In this document: piece after piece, positions 1 to 7,746 of the stretch
How the letters are laid out: each line of letters begins with the position of its first letter
Numbering within the stretch: the stretch's first letter is position 1
NCBI RefSeq assembly: GCF_022397955.1
Contig: NZ_JAKEUQ010000036.1
Coordinates: 657 to 32,695, forward strand
DNA from: Vibrio sp. Isolate32
Lineage (GTDB): Bacteria > Pseudomonadota > Gammaproteobacteria > Enterobacterales > Vibrionaceae
DNA: 32,039 bases
Direction: 5' to 3'
Notes under the pieces: generated by a model
Database searches by the model: none
Told to the model about the DNA's origin: nothing
Seen by the model: only the letters and a program-made list of their open reading frames with translations
Program-made: the position numbers and the translations under genes

Positions 1-87
1 ATTCCATGCCGAACTCAGAAGTGAAACACAATAGCGCCGATGGTAGTGTGGGGCTTCCCCATGTGAGAGTAGGACATCGCCAGGCTT
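1..87 (+). rRNA. rrf: 5S ribosomal RNA, 3' part
   Basis: This is the 3' three quarters of a 5S rRNA; the 5' end lies outside the window. The sequence CCGAACTCAGAAGTGAAAC near the start, the GCGCCGATGGTAGTGTGGGG segment and the closing GCCAGGC strand are the standard gammaproteobacterial 5S signature. It is the last rRNA gene of an rrn operon transcribed rightward. The tRNA-Asp and tRNA-Trp genes downstream are usual distal members of such operons. The exact 3' end is uncertain by a base or two. Confidence 0.95.
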
Positions 88-165
88 CTATTTATTTTCA
101 CTTTTCAAAAGTGAAGACAAAAAGTGTAATGAACGACTTGTCAGCGACGACAAGTAGTCCACTGC

Positions 166-242
166 GGAGTGGTAGTTCAGTTGGTTAGAATACCGGCCTG
201 TCACGCCGGGGGTCGCGGGTTCGAGTCCCGTCCACTCCGCCA
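166..242 (+). tRNA. tRNA-Asp (anticodon GTC)
   Basis: A full 77-nt cloverleaf with encoded CCA. The acceptor strands GGAGTGG and CCACTCC pair, the T arm carries GGTTCGAGTCC, and the anticodon loop has GTC at 200-202. It closely resembles E. coli tRNA-Asp. It sits 78 nt after the 5S rRNA, so it is probably cotranscribed with the rrn operon as a distal tRNA. Confidence 0.97.
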
Positions 243-254
243 CTTATTCGAATA

Positions 255-277
255 CCTCGCCTAGTGCGAGGTTTTTT
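255..277 (+). terminator. Hairpin with T run between the two tRNA genes
   Basis: CCTCGC (255-260) pairs with GCGAGG (266-271) around a 5-nt loop and is followed by six T. It looks like an intrinsic terminator. tRNA-Trp starts only 25 nt later with no evident promoter, so it may be a weak terminator or a processing hairpin inside the rrn transcript. Confidence 0.6.
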
Positions 278-302
278 CGAATATGAAGTAATAAAAAGTT
301 TT

Positions 303-379
<77 letters not shown>

Positions 380-386
380 TATTCAA

Positions 387-415
387 GGCTCTAGCAGAAA
401 TGCTAGAGCCTTTTT
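387..415 (+). terminator. Rho-independent terminator of the rrn-tRNA unit
   Basis: A perfect 10-bp stem, GGCTCTAGCA with TGCTAGAGCC, closed by a GAAA tetraloop and followed by TTTTT. It lies 7 nt after tRNA-Trp and ends the rRNA operon transcript. Confidence 0.93.
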
Positions 416-540
416 GCTTTGTTCCGGTCCAGATTTCAGTCAATCCTTCCCTTGCTCTGCTAATTCTGATGAAATAATGTAAGTACTTACTTATCTCAAC
501 CTTTTTTATTAATAGCCATGGCACAAACTTTATTTCTTTA

Positions 541-555
541 TGAGAATTATTCTCA
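541..555. promoter_or_regulatory. Fur box (7-1-7 inverted repeat)
   Basis: TGAGAATTATTCTCA is a perfect 7-1-7 inverted repeat and fits the known Fur core TGANAATNATTNTCA at every fixed position. It lies 45 nt upstream of the multicopper oxidase start codon, where Fur would block transcription. This predicts iron-repressed expression of that gene. The site is read from sequence; occupancy is inferred. Confidence 0.8.
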
Positions 556-599
556 ATACTTTGTTGCATTTTGGTCGTTATTACTAAAAGGCAACAAAT

Positions 600-1982
600 A
601 TGGATATTTCCCGTCGTAAGTTTATTCAATCATCTCTCGCTATATCTGCACTAACTGTACTGCCTGCTTGCTCGATGAAGCGGTCTGTTGATGATCAAGG
701 AAGGTATGTTTATGACTTAACTGCTGAGCCCTCAACTGCTGAGTTGGTAGCGGGGTTTAATACTAATGTGTTGGCTTTTAATGGAGAGATTCCAGCGCCG
801 ATTATTCGCTGTCGACAAGGTGAAAAGGTAACGATCCGATTTACCAACAAGCTTTCAGAACCGACGACAATTCATTGGCATGGACTGAGAATTCCAATCG
901 AAATGGACGGGGTTCCTTTCTTAAGTCAGCCTCCTATTATACCCGGTGAAACGTTTGTCTATGAGTTTACGCAACCAGATGCGGGTACTTTCTGGTATCA
1001 CCCACACATGAACAGCGTTAAAAAACTGGGTATGGGCTTGGTCGGCCTTATTATTGTTGAAGAGAGCGCGCCAGTTCAGTTCGATGAAGAGCATGCTCTG
1101 ATGCTTAAACATTGGCATATCGACAAACAAGGTCAGTTGAAAGACTTAATGATTCCTCGCCTCAGCGCTCGTATGGGCACGCCAGGAGAGTGGCGTAGCA
1201 TCAATGGCGTACATGAACCCATCTATCAATTGAAGCAGCACGCAACGACTAGGCTGTGTATCGCGAATGTTGATAACACGATTACCTATCCGATTGCTAT
1301 TGAAGGGGCTGAAGCATGGGCCATTGCTATTGATGGTAACCCTGTAAAGACACCTTATAAGCTGACTCAACATAAAATTGGCCCGGGTATGCGTGTCGAT
1401 CTTGGGTTGATTGCTCCCAAGGCGGGGGAGCGAGTGAATGTCCTTCAAATGAAAGGACGTTTTCCTTTTTCCTTATGTGAATTTGAGGTTGTAGATTCCA
1501 CGCTAATAGAAGGCCAAACACTTCCTTTATTGCCTCTTAATCCAGTGCCTAACTTAGATCTCGCCAACGCAGAAGAAATCGATTTTGTGTTTGAGTGGGA
1601 AGGGGCGGTATCACCGGTATCTAAAGATGGGAAGTCAATGTCTAAGTTTTGGCTCACTAACAAGCGCGCGTGGGAGGGAATGAGCAAAGACAATATTCCT
1701 GAGCCGTTGGCGACTTTAGAGTTAGGCAAAACTTATATATTCGATCTAAAGAACGTCACTCAATACCACCACCCAATTCATATTCATGGTCATACATTCA
1801 CTGTATTGGAACTTGATGGCAAAAAAATAGAAGAGCCTTTCCATACCGATACTGTATTACTAGGGAAAAATGGCCGAGCGAAAGCTGCGTTTGTTGCAGA
1901 CAACCCAGGGCGTTGGATGTACCACTGTCATGTAATCGAACACACGAAAACGGGATTGATGGGATATATTGAAGTTAAGTGA
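600..1982 (+). CDS. Tat-exported multicopper oxidase
   Basis: A 460-residue periplasmic multicopper oxidase, probably oxidising Fe(II), Cu(I) or phenolic substrates with reduction of O2 to water. The N terminus has a twin-arginine motif (SRRKFIQ, residues 4-10) and a lipobox-like LPAC ending at Cys24, so it may be a Tat lipoprotein. All four copper motifs are present: HWH at 92-94, HPH at 134-136, HPIHIH at 391-396 and HCHVIEH at 442-448. The position matching the type 1 copper axial Met of E. coli CueO is Leu453, with Met454 next to it. No Met-rich insert like that of CueO is visible. SufI is unlikely, since it lacks the copper ligands. AAAGG precedes the ATG by 8 nt. A perfect Fur box upstream suggests an iron-linked role, though the substrate is not proven. 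Confidence 0.88.
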   Translation: MDISRRKFIQSSLAISALTVLPACSMKRSVDDQGRYVYDLTAEPSTAELVAGFNTNVLAFNGEIPAPIIRCRQGEKVTIRFTNKLSEPTTIHWHGLRIPIEMDGVPFLSQPPIIPGETFVYEFTQPDAGTFWYHPHMNSVKKLGMGLVGLIIVEESAPVQFDEEHALMLKHWHIDKQGQLKDLMIPRLSARMGTPGEWRSINGVHEPIYQLKQHATTRLCIANVDNTITYPIAIEGAEAWAIAIDGNPVKTPYKLTQHKIGPGMRVDLGLIAPKAGERVNVLQMKGRFPFSLCEFEVVDSTLIEGQTLPLLPLNPVPNLDLANAEEIDFVFEWEGAVSPVSKDGKSMSKFWLTNKRAWEGMSKDNIPEPLATLELGKTYIFDLKNVTQYHHPIHIHGHTFTVLELDGKKIEEPFHTDTVLLGKNGRAKAAFVADNPGRWMYHCHVIEHTKTGLMGYIEVK

Positions 1983-2082
1983 CACCTGTAACGTTTAATA
2001 TTTGCGCATGCATTCTTAGTTTCTACCCTCGCTTTTATCGGCGGTAAAGCTAGAATATAGGGACTGTTATTTGGGAGGATTC

Positions 2083-2466
2083 ATGGGTCAGTTATCTATT
2101 TTAGGTTTTATTGCCATTGGTGGTGCATTTGGTGCTTGTTCGCGCTATTTGATTTCAGAGTTATGTGTGGTGATGTTAGGGCGTGGTTTTCCTTACGGTA
2201 CGCTGACTGTTAACGTGATCGGCTCCTTTATTATGGGTCTACTGATCGCCGCATTTGAAAATGAGATGGTTGCGACTGAACCATGGAGACAGATCATTGG
2301 CCTCGGTTTCCTTGGAGCTTTGACTACGTTCTCTACATTTTCGATGGATAACGTGCTTCTTATGCAGCAGGGCGCTTTCTTTAAGATGGGGCTCAATGTG
2401 CTACTCAACGTGGTTCTCAGTACTTCAGCAGCATGGATCGGCTTCCAACTTTTGATAAAGTCTTAA
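2083..2466 (+). CDS. crcB: Fluoride ion channel CrcB/Fluc
   Basis: A 127-residue inner-membrane protein with four hydrophobic segments. It belongs to the CrcB/Fluc family, dual-topology dimeric channels that expel fluoride. Family motifs seen are GGAFGACSRY near the N terminus, GTLTVNVIGSFIMG in the middle and GFLGALTTFSTFS after that, which holds the conserved TTFSTF pore segment. The ATG at 2083 is chosen over an in-frame TTG at 2071 because GGGAGGA lies just before the ATG. No fluoride riboswitch is visible in the 100 nt upstream. A terminator follows. Confidence 0.93.
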   Translation: MGQLSILGFIAIGGAFGACSRYLISELCVVMLGRGFPYGTLTVNVIGSFIMGLLIAAFENEMVATEPWRQIIGLGFLGALTTFSTFSMDNVLLMQQGAFFKMGLNVLLNVVLSTSAAWIGFQLLIKS

Positions 2467-2492
2467 AACTTTCTTACGATTTGTTAACAACT

Positions 2493-2518
2493 CGGCTTGG
2501 TTTATCCAAGCCGTTTTT
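2493..2518 (+). terminator. Terminator after crcB
   Basis: A perfect 8-bp stem, CGGCTTGG with CCAAGCCG, and loop TTTAT, followed by TTTTT. It separates crcB from the TPP riboswitch 15 nt further on. Confidence 0.88.
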
Positions 2519-2532
2519 ATATACTCGATCGA

Positions 2533-2617
2533 ACTTGTCGGAGTGCCATATGGCTGAGACCGTTAACTCGGGATCCGTTGAACCTGATCAGGCTAATACC
2601 TGCGAAGGGAACAAGAG
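2533..2617 (+). promoter_or_regulatory. TPP riboswitch (THI element) upstream of thiC
   Basis: The aptamer has the conserved THI blocks in order: P1 strands CTTGT (2534-2538) and ACAAG (2611-2615), GGAGTGCC, GGCTGAGA (CTGAGA at 2554-2559, pyrimidine-binding), CCTGAT (2583-2588), GGCTAATACC and GCGAAGGGA. It senses thiamin pyrophosphate and represses the thi operon. About 140 nt separate it from the thiC start. No strong terminator hairpin is visible there, so translational control of thiC or Rho-dependent control is more likely than intrinsic termination. Confidence 0.97.
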
Positions 2618-2755
2618 TAGATATCTAACTAGAATCCCTCTAGAGATCTATCACCAGATCACAACTGTATTTCTTACCGTGATCCCTCTTGTAGCATCAA
2701 TCCGTCAAGCATTTTTATCCCAATAAATAATGGCTAAAAGCCAAGGAAAAATGCT

Positions 2756-4705
2756 ATGTCGAGTCGTAAACAAGCAAGACTGGAAGCGAAGAATTTCATC
2801 GATTCTTTATCAGTACAACCTTATCCAAATTCAAAGAAAGCTTACATCCAAGGCTCTCGAGAGGACATTCAAGTCCCTGTACGAGAGATATCACTCGCTG
2901 ATAGCCTTGTTGGTGGTACCAAAAAAGAGCCTGTATTTGAACCGAATGCACCGATTCATGTCTATGACACCTCCGGTGTTTATACCGACCCAACGCACGA
3001 GATAGACCTTTATAACGGCCTTCCAAAGCTAAGAGAACAGTGGATCGAAGAGCGTGGTGATACAGAGCTATTAGATGATGTTAGCTCTGTTTACACCAAA
3101 GAGCGCCTAGAAGACGAAACCTTAGACGAGCTTCGCTACGGAAACCTACCTAGAATTCGTCGTGCGACTGGCGAGCAATGTGTGACTCAGTTGCACTATG
3201 CTCGTAAGGGGATTATTACCCCTGAGATGGAATACATTGCTATTCGCGAGAATATGGGGCGTCAGAAGTTTGCAGATGAGCAACTGAACCACCAACACCC
3301 TGGCCATAACTTTGGCGCAAACCTACCGAAAGAAATTACCCCTGAGTTCGTGCGTAAAGAGGTTGCTGAAGGTCGAGCTATTATCCCTTCAAACATCAAC
3401 CATCCAGAATCAGAGCCGATGATTATTGGCCGTAATTTCCTTGTGAAGGTAAACGCTAATATTGGTAACTCTTCGGTAAGTTCTTCGATTGAAGAGGAAG
3501 TTGAGAAGTTGGTTTGGTCAACGCGCTGGGGTGGCGACACGGTGATGGACTTGTCGACTGGTCGAAATATTCACGAAACACGAGAGTGGATTCTACGTAA
3601 TAGTCCAGTGCCAATTGGTACTGTTCCTATGTACCAAGCACTTGAGAAAGTGAATGGTGTGGCTGAAGACCTTAACTGGGAAGTGATGCGTGACACCTTA
3701 ATCGAGCAAGCAGAGCAGGGCGTCGACTACTTTACGATTCATGCTGGCTTACTTCTTCGCTATGTTCCTATGACAGCTAAGCGTGTTACCGGCATTGTCT
3801 CTCGTGGTGGTTCTATCATTGCGAAATGGTGTCTTGGTCATCATCAAGAAAGCTTCTTATACACCCATTTCCGCGAGATTTGTGAGATCTGTGCGAAGTA
3901 CGATGTAGCACTTTCATTAGGTGATGGCCTGCGTCCTGGCTCTATTGCTGATGCCAATGACGAGGCTCAGTTTGCTGAACTTCGTACCTTAGGTGAGTTG
4001 ACGAAAGTGGCGTGGGAATATGACGTACAGGTGATAATCGAAGGTCCTGGGCACGTTCCAATGCACATGATCAAAGAGAACATGGATGAGCAATTAGAGC
4101 ATTGCCATGAAGCACCTTTCTATACATTAGGCCCGCTGACTACAGACATTGCCCCTGGTTATGACCATATTACCTCGGGTATCGGTGCAGCGATGATCGG
4201 TTGGTACGGCTGTGCGATGCTTTGTTATGTAACGCCTAAAGAGCATTTAGGTTTGCCAAACAAAGAGGATGTTAAGACTGGCTTGATTACTTACAAGCTG
4301 GCGGCACACGCTGCTGATTTGGCAAAAGGGCATCCAGGCGCACAAATCCGTGACAATGCGCTTTCTAAAGCGCGCTTTGAATTCCGTTGGGAAGACCAAT
4401 TTAACCTAGCATTAGACCCAGATACAGCCCGCTCTTTCCATGATGAAACCTTGCCACAAGAATCAGGTAAGGTTGCGCATTTCTGTTCTATGTGTGGACC
4501 TAAGTTCTGCTCGATGAAGATTTCTCAGGAAGTGAGAGAGTACGCGAAAGACACCGAACAAGTAGCAGCGGATCAGGCTATCGAGATTAAGATGCTAGAC
4601 AACCCGTTGGAAGGGATGCGTCAAAAATCACAAGAGTTCCGTGATACTGGCTCTGAACTTTATCACCTAGCCGTTGGTGCAAAAGAAGCTCAATTAGAGG
4701 ATTAA
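2756..4705 (+). CDS. thiC: Phosphomethylpyrimidine synthase ThiC
   Basis: A 649-residue radical-SAM enzyme that converts aminoimidazole ribotide (AIR) to HMP phosphate, the pyrimidine half of thiamin. The C-terminal CSMCGPKFC motif (Cys577, Cys580, Cys585; CX2CX4C) is the ThiC-specific 4Fe-4S/SAM site. The central part carries the well conserved EGPGHVPMHMI and GPLTTDIAPGYDHITS segments. The N-terminal FPNSK-like region (YPNSKKAYI) supports the start at 2756, where AAGGA lies 8 nt upstream. It is the first gene of the thi operon under the TPP riboswitch. Its stop overlaps the thiE start by one base (TAATG), indicating translational coupling. Confidence 0.98.
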   Translation: MSSRKQARLEAKNFIDSLSVQPYPNSKKAYIQGSREDIQVPVREISLADSLVGGTKKEPVFEPNAPIHVYDTSGVYTDPTHEIDLYNGLPKLREQWIEERGDTELLDDVSSVYTKERLEDETLDELRYGNLPRIRRATGEQCVTQLHYARKGIITPEMEYIAIRENMGRQKFADEQLNHQHPGHNFGANLPKEITPEFVRKEVAEGRAIIPSNINHPESEPMIIGRNFLVKVNANIGNSSVSSSIEEEVEKLVWSTRWGGDTVMDLSTGRNIHETREWILRNSPVPIGTVPMYQALEKVNGVAEDLNWEVMRDTLIEQAEQGVDYFTIHAGLLLRYVPMTAKRVTGIVSRGGSIIAKWCLGHHQESFLYTHFREICEICAKYDVALSLGDGLRPGSIADANDEAQFAELRTLGELTKVAWEYDVQVIIEGPGHVPMHMIKENMDEQLEHCHEAPFYTLGPLTTDIAPGYDHITSGIGAAMIGWYGCAMLCYVTPKEHLGLPNKEDVKTGLITYKLAAHAADLAKGHPGAQIRDNALSKARFEFRWEDQFNLALDPDTARSFHDETLPQESGKVAHFCSMCGPKFCSMKISQEVREYAKDTEQVAADQAIEIKMLDNPLEGMRQKSQEFRDTGSELYHLAVGAKEAQLED

Positions 4706-5997
4706 TGACAGTGAAAATTCTGATCCCATCTCAATATATTGAGTTAACGGGAGAGGTTCAACACTGTCTATTGGTTGCTAAACGACAAGGTTTAGCAACT
4801 GATGCAGTTGAGTTGGGTGTCAGCCCAACTCAATACTTCTCTATCGTTGACTCTCAGCACTCACTTTCTATTGGCTTTGCTTCCGATGCCGTTTCAGTTC
4901 AACCGGAGCGGCTAAGCTCGCTTGATCACATCGTAAGCTATGACGAGTCGTTATCGGTTTCAGATGTTCGTGATGCTTTAGCACAACAGCCTAATACGAT
5001 ATATGTTGAGGTTGCCGATGGTGCTGCCGTATTAGATATCTGGTCACACTTAGATGTTAATCGTGTTATCAAGAGTGAAACTACAGCTCATCAAAAATTT
5101 GATAGTCGTGGCCATTTTGCTTGGTTACTTACTTTATTGGCGTTGGAATTTCCATTGGAAGACGCGTTGGTTTTAGCTCGCGCTGCATCGAATGTTTCAC
5201 GTGGAACATGGCCAGCACACTATCAAAATTTTCCTATCCCTGTACTAGAAGATGAACGACTAGGTATAAGCGTTGGTTGGACTAACCAAGGGACATTACT
5301 TTCCTTCCCTGAGTTGAGCAAAAATAGCCTCGGCTTATACCCAGTTGTTGATGACGTTGATTGGATTGAAAGGCTCCTTAAGCTTGGAATCAATACGGTG
5401 CAACTGCGAATTAAGAATCCTCAGCAAGCGGATTTGGAGCATCAAGTCGCACGTTCTATCGCACTCGGCAGACAATACAAGGCTCAAGTTTTTATCAATG
5501 ATTATTGGCAACTTGCACTCAAGCATGGCGCTTTTGGTGCGCACTTGGGACAAGAGGACATTGAAGAGTCGAACCTTTCACAGTTGAGCAAAGCAGGCAT
5601 CAAGATAGGTCTATCGACACATGGCTACTATGAGTTGTTACGCATCGTTCAAATTAACCCAAGTTACATCGCGTTAGGGCATATATTCCCAACTACCACG
5701 AAAAAGATGCCATCGAAGCCGCAGGGTCTAGTGCGTTTAGCTCTTTACCAGCAGCTAATTGATACCATTCCATACAGTGAAGAACTTGTCGGCTATCCGA
5801 CCGTAGCTATTGGTGGGATTGACCAATCGACGGCGGAGCAGGTATGGAATTGTGGTGTCTCTAGCCTAGCGGTAGTGCGTGCAATTACGTTGGCGGAAGA
5901 TCCAAAAGCGGTTATTGAGTTTTTCGAAGCTCTTATGAATGGCAACTCTTCAACCTTTACTGAAGAGGTTAGTCAGGAGTTGAGCCATGCTGAGTGA
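4705..5997 (+). CDS. thiE: Thiamin phosphate synthase with long N-terminal extension
   Basis: A 430-residue protein, twice the usual ThiE length. ThiE couples HMP-PP with the thiazole phosphate. Residues from about 209 onward are the ThiE TIM barrel, with TVQLRIKN, FINDYW, GAHLGQEDI, GLSTHG, ALGHIFPTTTKK and VAIGGID matching known family motifs. Residues 1-208 are an extra domain. Its part RGHFAWLLTLLALEFPLED with the following ALVLARAA recalls the C-terminal helices of ThiD-type HMP kinases, but the kinase GTGC active-site motif is absent. A degenerate ThiD domain is therefore an inference only. The gene overlaps thiC by 1 nt and thiF by 11 nt. A parS site is embedded at 5193-5208. Confidence 0.9.
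   Translation: MTVKILIPSQYIELTGEVQHCLLVAKRQGLATDAVELGVSPTQYFSIVDSQHSLSIGFASDAVSVQPERLSSLDHIVSYDESLSVSDVRDALAQQPNTIYVEVADGAAVLDIWSHLDVNRVIKSETTAHQKFDSRGHFAWLLTLLALEFPLEDALVLARAASNVSRGTWPAHYQNFPIPVLEDERLGISVGWTNQGTLLSFPELSKNSLGLYPVVDDVDWIERLLKLGINTVQLRIKNPQQADLEHQVARSIALGRQYKAQVFINDYWQLALKHGAFGAHLGQEDIEESNLSQLSKAGIKIGLSTHGYYELLRIVQINPSYIALGHIFPTTTKKMPSKPQGLVRLALYQQLIDTIPYSEELVGYPTVAIGGIDQSTAEQVWNCGVSSLAVVRAITLAEDPKAVIEFFEALMNGNSSTFTEEVSQELSHAE
5193..5208 (-). other. parS centromere site 1 (inside thiE)
   Basis: TGTTTCACGTGGAACA. Its reverse complement matches the known chromosomal ParB site NGTTNCACGTGAAACN at every fixed position. Here the bases encode Asn-Val-Ser-Arg-Gly-Thr of ThiE. ParB would load here and spread to form the partition complex. 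It is one of three such sites within 6.9 kb. Confidence 0.93.
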
Positions 5998-6766
5998 CTT
6001 TGAATTTGTACGCTATCAACGCCAAATCGCATTACCTGAAATCGGTGAACAAGGACAACGAAATCTACTAAACGGACATGTGTTAGTGATTGGTTGTGGT
6101 GGTTTGGGTAATGCTGCGGCTCTTTATCTGGCGGCGTCTGGCGTCGGCAAAATAGTGCTGGTTGATGATGATTGTATCGACTCGTCTAATCTTCAACGAC
6201 AGATTGCATTTAAAGAAAGCGATCTTGGCACTGCTAAAGTCGATGCATTGAAACTAAAGCTGAGTGAGCGTAATGGTAGAAGCCAAGTTAGGAACATCAA
6301 CAAGCGAATGGCAGAAAGCCAGTTAAAGCTTGAAGTGATGCTAGCTGATGTCGTGTTGGACTGTACCGACAACTTTACGACACGCCAACAAGTTAACCAA
6401 GCGTGTTTCGAGGCTAACACACCATTGATATCAGGCTCCGCAATTGGTTGGAAAGGTCAGTTTATTGTCTTCGATTATCAAAACCAGCAGGGGTGTTACC
6501 ACTGCCTTTTCCCGTTTGACCACTATCCACAAATAACGCGTTGTAGCGATAGTGGCATCATTGGGCCTGTAGTGGGGACTATTGGAAACCTTCAAGCTCT
6601 TGCTGCTATTCAGCGCATTAGCAGTGGCGAGTTTCAAGTGGCGACACATCAGCTCAAGCTGTTCGACGGTAAGACTATGAACTGGCAAAACCTAATGGTC
6701 ATGCAAGATATCGAATGTCCTGTATGCAATTCGCCAGTGACCAATAATTTAGAAGAAGCACTATGA
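5987..6766 (+). CDS. thiF: ThiS adenylyltransferase ThiF
   Basis: A 259-residue E1-like enzyme of the MoeB/ThiF family that adenylates the ThiS C terminus so that sulfur can be loaded for thiazole synthesis. GCGGLG at residues 36-41 is the nucleotide-binding loop. Two CXXC pairs (CYHC and CPVC) are the structural zinc site. The RCSDSGIIGPVVG stretch aligns with the ThiF region that holds the active cysteine. CAGGAG lies upstream of the ATG within the end of thiE, with an 11-nt overlap. The next gene overlaps by ATGA, so thiE-thiF-thiS are translationally coupled. MoeB is unlikely because of this context. Confidence 0.95.
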   Translation: MLSDFEFVRYQRQIALPEIGEQGQRNLLNGHVLVIGCGGLGNAAALYLAASGVGKIVLVDDDCIDSSNLQRQIAFKESDLGTAKVDALKLKLSERNGRSQVRNINKRMAESQLKLEVMLADVVLDCTDNFTTRQQVNQACFEANTPLISGSAIGWKGQFIVFDYQNQQGCYHCLFPFDHYPQITRCSDSGIIGPVVGTIGNLQALAAIQRISSGEFQVATHQLKLFDGKTMNWQNLMVMQDIECPVCNSPVTNNLEEAL

Positions 6767-6972
6767 GCAACATAACTATTTCAATAAATGAGCAACCAGA
6801 GCAGGTCGCGCAATCATCTTCTCTTGCAGATATTATTCATTCGCTTTCGCTACCTGATTTAGGATGTGTGTTTGCTATCAATAATGCGGTTGTACCACGC
6901 AGCCAATGGCAACAAACCATTGTCAATGAAGGCGATTCCATCTCTCTTTTCCAAGCTATTGCAGGGGGCTAA
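6763..6972 (+). CDS. thiS: Sulfur carrier protein ThiS
   Basis: A 69-residue ubiquitin-fold sulfur carrier ending in the required Gly-Gly (QAIAGG). The C-terminal glycine is adenylated by ThiF, converted to a thiocarboxylate and donated to ThiG. The length is normal for the family (about 66 residues). The start codon overlaps the thiF stop (ATGA). Confidence 0.96.
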   Translation: MSNITISINEQPEQVAQSSSLADIIHSLSLPDLGCVFAINNAVVPRSQWQQTIVNEGDSISLFQAIAGG

Positions 6973-6974
6973 CC

Positions 6975-7739
6975 ATGTTAACCATCGCGGATAAAACGTT
7001 TCAATCACGTCTGTTCACTGGAACCGGCAAGTTCGCAAACAAGCATTTGATGGCGCGTGCTATCGAGGCTTCCGGTTCGCAACTGGCAACCATGGCGCTA
7101 AAGAGAGTCGATATTGGTTCTGAGCAAGACGATATTTTACAGCCCATCATTGATGCCGGCGTTAATCTACTTCCGAATACCTCTGGTGCGAAGAACGCGA
7201 AGGATGCGATTTTTGCCGCACACTTGGCTCGTGAAGCGCTCGGTACTAACTGGCTAAAACTTGAGATTCACCCGGATCCAAAATATTTGATGCCAGACCC
7301 AATCGAGACACTTAACGCAGCTGAGCAACTCGTCAAAGATGGCTTTGTTGTCTTGCCTTACTGTCATGCCGACCCTGTATTGTGTAAGCGCCTAGAGCAG
7401 GTAGGTTGTGCTGCTGTGATGCCGCTTGGTGCACCGATTGGTTCTAATAAGGGAATCGCTTCAGCCGACTTCTTAGAGATCATTATCGACCAAGCGAATG
7501 TTCCTGTGATTGTTGATGCTGGCATTGGTGCTCCCTCACATGCGGCGCGTGCAATGGAAATGGGTGCTGATGCTGTGTTAGTGAATACCGCGATTGCTGC
7601 TTCTCAACAACCAGTTGAAATGGCGATTGCTTTTAAGTTGGCAGTTGAAGCGGGGCGTATGGCTTATCTTGCTGGTCTCGCAGGACAGGTGTCTCATGCG
7701 GTTGCTTCTAGTCCGTTAACTTCATTCCTAGACGAGTAG
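6975..7739 (+). CDS. thiG: Thiazole synthase ThiG
   Basis: A 254-residue TIM-barrel enzyme that forms the thiazole phosphate ring from deoxyxylulose phosphate, dehydroglycine and the ThiS thiocarboxylate. The segment NWLKLEIHPDP puts the Schiff-base lysine at Lys95. Conserved motifs RLFTGTGKF, NTSGAKNAKDAI, MPLGAPIGSNKGI and DAGIGAPSHAARAMEMGADAVLVNTAIA are all present in order. It starts 2 nt after thiS and is followed 7 nt later by thiH, as in other gammaproteobacterial thi operons. Confidence 0.97.
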   Translation: MLTIADKTFQSRLFTGTGKFANKHLMARAIEASGSQLATMALKRVDIGSEQDDILQPIIDAGVNLLPNTSGAKNAKDAIFAAHLAREALGTNWLKLEIHPDPKYLMPDPIETLNAAEQLVKDGFVVLPYCHADPVLCKRLEQVGCAAVMPLGAPIGSNKGIASADFLEIIIDQANVPVIVDAGIGAPSHAARAMEMGADAVLVNTAIAASQQPVEMAIAFKLAVEAGRMAYLAGLAGQVSHAVASSPLTSFLDE

Positions 7740-7746
7740 TATTACT

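Noticed and set aside
1983..2082. Possible fluoride riboswitch before crcB
   Set aside because: The conserved crcB-motif blocks (GGNGATGG and TTCGCC type) are not seen in this stretch.
2433..3026. Frames of 97, 91 and 76 codons around the TPP riboswitch and thiC start
   Set aside because: They overlap the riboswitch or the thiC coding sequence in other frames, without protein features.
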